NCBI RefSeq assembly: GCF_010499255.1
Contig: NZ_JAAGRN010000011.1
Coordinates: 1 to 64,000, forward strand
Reading direction: 5' to 3'
Length of the DNA: 64,000 nt
From: Sheuella amnicola
GTDB lineage: Bacteria; Pseudomonadota; Gammaproteobacteria; Burkholderiales; Burkholderiaceae_B
Shown: positions 61,304-64,000 of the stretch, piece by piece
Position numbering within the stretch: the stretch's first letter is position 1
Layout: each line of letters starts with the position of its first letter
The notes under the pieces: model-generated
Database searches by the model: none
Told to the model about the DNA's origin: nothing
What the model saw: the letters and a program-made list of their open reading frames with translations, nothing else
Position numbers and translations under genes: made by a program

Positions 61304-63142
61304 ATGAGACATCATTCAAATCGCCCGACTGATCACGATAGTGGCATTCGCGGTCCGGTTAAGCGCACGCACTCCGACTGGCATATTATTCGCGACCTGT
61401 TGCCTTATTTGCTGGCATACAAGGCTCGGGTGATTTTCGCGATACTTTGCCTGGTTGCAGCCAAGTTCGCCAATCTTGGTATTCCGATCGTATTAAAACA
61501 GTTGATCGATGCGCTGGATTTAAAAGACAATTTGCCGTCTGTTTTGCTTGCCGTGCCCCTGGGATTGATTGTCGGTTATGGTCTGCTCAGGTTTTCGGCA
61601 TCGTTGTTTTCCGAGTTGCGCGAGGTGTTGTTTGCGCGGGTGACCCAGCATGCTGTTAGGCAAATTGCTCTCGAGGTTTTCCAGCATTTGCATGCTTTGT
61701 CGTTGCGATTTCATCTTAATAGGCAAACAGGCGGCGTCAGTCGGGATATTGAGCGCGGCACGCGTGCGATTCAGTCGTTGGTTTCGTTTTCTCTCTACAG
61801 CATCTTACCCACCATCATAGAGTTCATCTTGGTGCTTGGCTATTTTGCATTTTTTTACGACATATGGTTTGCAGCAATCACGCTAGCAGCTCTTGTCGTC
61901 TACATCATATTCACGATCGTTGTGACTGAATGGCGCACGCATTTGCGAAGAACCATGAACGACATGGATTCTCGAGCAAATCAAAAAGCGATCGACTCCT
62001 TATTGAACTTCGAGACAGTCAAGTATTTCGGCAATGAAGAATTCGAGGCTCGTCGTTATGATGAAAGCCTGATTCGATATCAGTCTGCAGCAATCAAGTC
62101 GCAGCAGTCCCTGGCATTTCTGAACCTGGGTCAGCAGGCCATTATCGCGGTCGGTCTCGTACTGATTTTATGGCGTGCAACCATTGGGGTTGCAAACGGA
62201 ACAATGACATTGGGCGATCTTGTTCTTGTGAATACTTTGATGATTCAACTCTATATTCCGCTGAACTTTCTGGGCGTGATTTATCGCGAAATCAAACAGT
62301 CCATGACGGATTTGGATCGGATGTTCACGTTACTTGAAGCCGATAAGGAAGTTTCGGATGCTCCAGATGCACCGAACCTGAAAATCAACAATGAATCAAT
62401 CGGTCCCGAAGTTCGTTTCGAGAATGTCGGTTTTCATTACGATCCGAAACGCGAGATTCTTGTGGACGTAAGTTTTGTGATTCCTGCTGGAACGACTACA
62501 GCTGTGGTTGGACGAAGCGGAGCCGGGAAAAGCACGCTTGCGCGATTGTTGTATCGTTTTTATGACATTCAGCAGGGAAAAATCTTGCTTGATGGCCAGG
62601 ATTTACGTTTGGTCCGACAAGCATCGTTGCGCCAGTCGATCGGAATCGTGCCCCAGGATACGGTGTTATTCAACGATACGATTGCGTACAACATTGCATA
62701 TGGCAGACCGGGTGCGTCATTCGATCAGATTCAGTCCGCAGCTAAGGCGGCCCAGATGGATCAGTTTATCGAACATCTGCCTGACCGTTACGAAACACGA
62801 GTTGGTGAAAGAGGGTTGAAGCTGTCCGGAGGTGAGAAGCAGAGAGTAGCGATCGCGCGAACCTTGTTGAAAAAGCCGTCGATGCTTATTTTCGATGAAG
62901 CAACCTCGGCTTTGGATTCCAAAACCGAGCGTGCGTTGCAAAACGAGTTATCCGGGTTGGCTCGAAATCGAACAACTCTTATCATCGCTCATAGGTTATC
63001 GACGATTGTTCATGCCGATCAGATTCTCGTCATGGATCACGGGCGCATTATCGAGCGAGGCACGCACGCCGACTTGATCGAGGCTAAAGGCGTGTATGCG
63101 CAAATGTGGCAAATGCAGCGACAACAGGCTGACGAGATTTGA
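61304..63142 (+). CDS. ABC exporter of the Atm1/HMT type (ATP-binding and permease)
   Basis: A 612-residue half-transporter. Six membrane helices in the first 330 residues are followed by an ATPase domain with Walker A GRSGAGKST near 402-410, signature LSGGEKQR near 506, Walker B LIFDEATSALD and the switch AHRLST. The membrane motif NFETVKYFGNEEFEARRYDE is diagnostic of the Atm1/ABCB7/HMT1 group, which exports glutathione-bound sulfur compounds or metal conjugates. Length is complete. A Bug gene follows on the same strand after 36 bases. Confidence 0.92.
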   Translation: MRHHSNRPTDHDSGIRGPVKRTHSDWHIIRDLLPYLLAYKARVIFAILCLVAAKFANLGIPIVLKQLIDALDLKDNLPSVLLAVPLGLIVGYGLLRFSASLFSELREVLFARVTQHAVRQIALEVFQHLHALSLRFHLNRQTGGVSRDIERGTRAIQSLVSFSLYSILPTIIEFILVLGYFAFFYDIWFAAITLAALVVYIIFTIVVTEWRTHLRRTMNDMDSRANQKAIDSLLNFETVKYFGNEEFEARRYDESLIRYQSAAIKSQQSLAFLNLGQQAIIAVGLVLILWRATIGVANGTMTLGDLVLVNTLMIQLYIPLNFLGVIYREIKQSMTDLDRMFTLLEADKEVSDAPDAPNLKINNESIGPEVRFENVGFHYDPKREILVDVSFVIPAGTTTAVVGRSGAGKSTLARLLYRFYDIQQGKILLDGQDLRLVRQASLRQSIGIVPQDTVLFNDTIAYNIAYGRPGASFDQIQSAAKAAQMDQFIEHLPDRYETRVGERGLKLSGGEKQRVAIARTLLKKPSMLIFDEATSALDSKTERALQNELSGLARNRTTLIIAHRLSTIVHADQILVMDHGRIIERGTHADLIEAKGVYAQMWQMQRQQADEI

Positions 63143-63178
63143 GTTTATATTGTCGTAAATAAGTAAATTAAATTCTGG

Positions 63179-64000
63179 ATGCTCATGAAAAATATCAAAG
63201 TCTGGTCGTTTGCCGCTTTACTGGTTTTATCCACTTCCTCAGTGATGGCACAAGATTGGCCGACAAAACCGATTCGATTCATCGTACCTTTTTCGGCGGG
63301 CGGTGCGAACGATTTGATGGCGCGCGCTGCGGCTGAAGGTGCATCCAAGGAGCTTGGGCAACCCATTATTGTCGAAAATAAACCAGGTGCGGGCGGAAAT
63401 GTCGGTTCCGCTTATGTGGCAAAGAGCAGTCCGGATGGCTATACATTTTTGATTAGCGCGGCCGGCGTGATCACCAATAGCATGATCAAGAAGAACAATC
63501 CCTATAAAGATTCCGATTTGATTCCGGTTGTGATGATCGGTTTATCCCCTTCGGTGGTCGTGGTTGCGGCTGATTCACCCTACAACAATTTACGTGAATT
63601 TGTAGATGCCTCCAAGAAGAGTAGTGGGTTCAATTTTGCTACAGCCGGTACGGGAAGTACACCACACTTCGTCGCGGAGATGCTTAACACTCAATATGGC
63701 GCAAAATTAATTCCTGTTCCATATAAAAGCGGATCTGAAAGTGCCTCTGCAGTCATGGGGCGCCACGTGGAAGGCACGTCCGAAGCGAGTATTGTTGCGC
63801 TTCCGCACATCCGTGGCGGTGATAAATTCAAACCACTCGCTACGACCTGGACCAAGCGCCTGGACGTTTATCCGCAGTTGCCTACCGCCGTCGAGCAAGG
63901 ATTTACCGATTTGCAAATTGCTCATTGGGCTGGTGTTCATGCCCCTGCCGGCGTGTCTCCCGCAATCATGGATAAACTCGCCGATGCTGTCGACAAGGCG
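63179..64000 (+). CDS. Bug-family receptor, 5' part (runs off the window)
   Basis: The frame from ATG 63179 (alternative ATG 63185) stays open to the window end, 274 codons. A signal peptide ends near SSVMAQ, followed by WPTKPIRFIVPFSAGGANDLMA, IIVENKPGAGGNVGSAYVAK, PDGYTF and an ATAGTGSTPHFVAEML-type loop, all Bug features. It is probably missing about 50 residues at the right edge. It lies 36 bases after the ABC exporter on the same strand. Confidence 0.88.
   Translation, partial: MLMKNIKVWSFAALLVLSTSSVMAQDWPTKPIRFIVPFSAGGANDLMARAAAEGASKELGQPIIVENKPGAGGNVGSAYVAKSSPDGYTFLISAAGVITNSMIKKNNPYKDSDLIPVVMIGLSPSVVVVAADSPYNNLREFVDASKKSSGFNFATAGTGSTPHFVAEMLNTQYGAKLIPVPYKSGSESASAVMGRHVEGTSEASIVALPHIRGGDKFKPLATTWTKRLDVYPQLPTAVEQGFTDLQIAHWAGVHAPAGVSPAIMDKLADAVDKA

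Overview
The window reads as chromosomal DNA of a Burkholderiales betaproteobacterium, probably near Alcaligenaceae. The support is four Bug-type periplasmic receptors, cioAB, SlyX, SoxXYZA, OFA-type MFS carriers and moderate GC judged by eye. No rRNA or complete tRNA is present, so family-level placement is inference.

Positions 1-3502 are the right part of an integrative element. It carries a tyrosine integrase, an AlpA/excisionase-type HTH protein and a split replication module (Prim-Pol primase plus RepA-like ATPase). The right edge is the 3' half of a tRNA-Val(CAC) gene, with identity starting at the anticodon arm; the matching end lies left of the window. The end of an IS21-family insertion sequence, including the first codons of istA, cuts off the 3' end of the ATPase gene at about position 126.

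Positions 3510-23809 are mostly core and transport genes: SirB2, an ACS-type MFS, MarC, a MetE-core protein with a Bug receptor, a MltB-type lytic transglycosylase, FKBP, a small cysteine-repeat protein, SlyX, an alpha/beta hydrolase, a ModA-like receptor, a universal stress protein, SulP, peroxiredoxin and OmpW. FNR/ANR-type boxes precede the stress protein and ompW. A porin-glnK-amtB operon has a near-perfect sigma-54 promoter and an upstream NtrC palindrome.

Positions 23839-35825 form the most interesting block. A LysR regulator sits between two arms. The leftward arm holds an SDR dehydrogenase, a TIM-barrel isomerase/epimerase, a DhaK-DhaL kinase and an RpiB-like isomerase lacking the histidines of ribose-5-phosphate isomerase. 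The rightward arm holds a two-subunit transketolase, a DctPQM TRAP transporter, an L-threonate-dehydrogenase-like enzyme and an iron alcohol dehydrogenase. Together they look like a C4 sugar/polyol (tetritol, tetrulose, threonate or apiose) catabolic regulon feeding D-erythrose 4-phosphate and transketolase.

Positions 36031-40135 hold a Bug receptor, an acyl-CoA synthetase and two SDRs in a tight operon, probably for uptake and CoA activation of an unknown acid. Positions 40154-46472 hold a nitroreductase, a NUDIX/metallo-beta-lactamase fusion, a 458-residue protein I do not recognise, and three small redox genes. Positions 46462-52093 encode an RND tripartite pump. Positions 52277-56982 are iorAB followed closely by soxXYZA; there is no soxB here and SoxY has an unusual carboxy-terminus. 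The window ends with a histidine phosphatase, a CIO-type bd oxidase, a Bug receptor, an Atm1-type ABC exporter and the start of another Bug receptor that runs off the edge.
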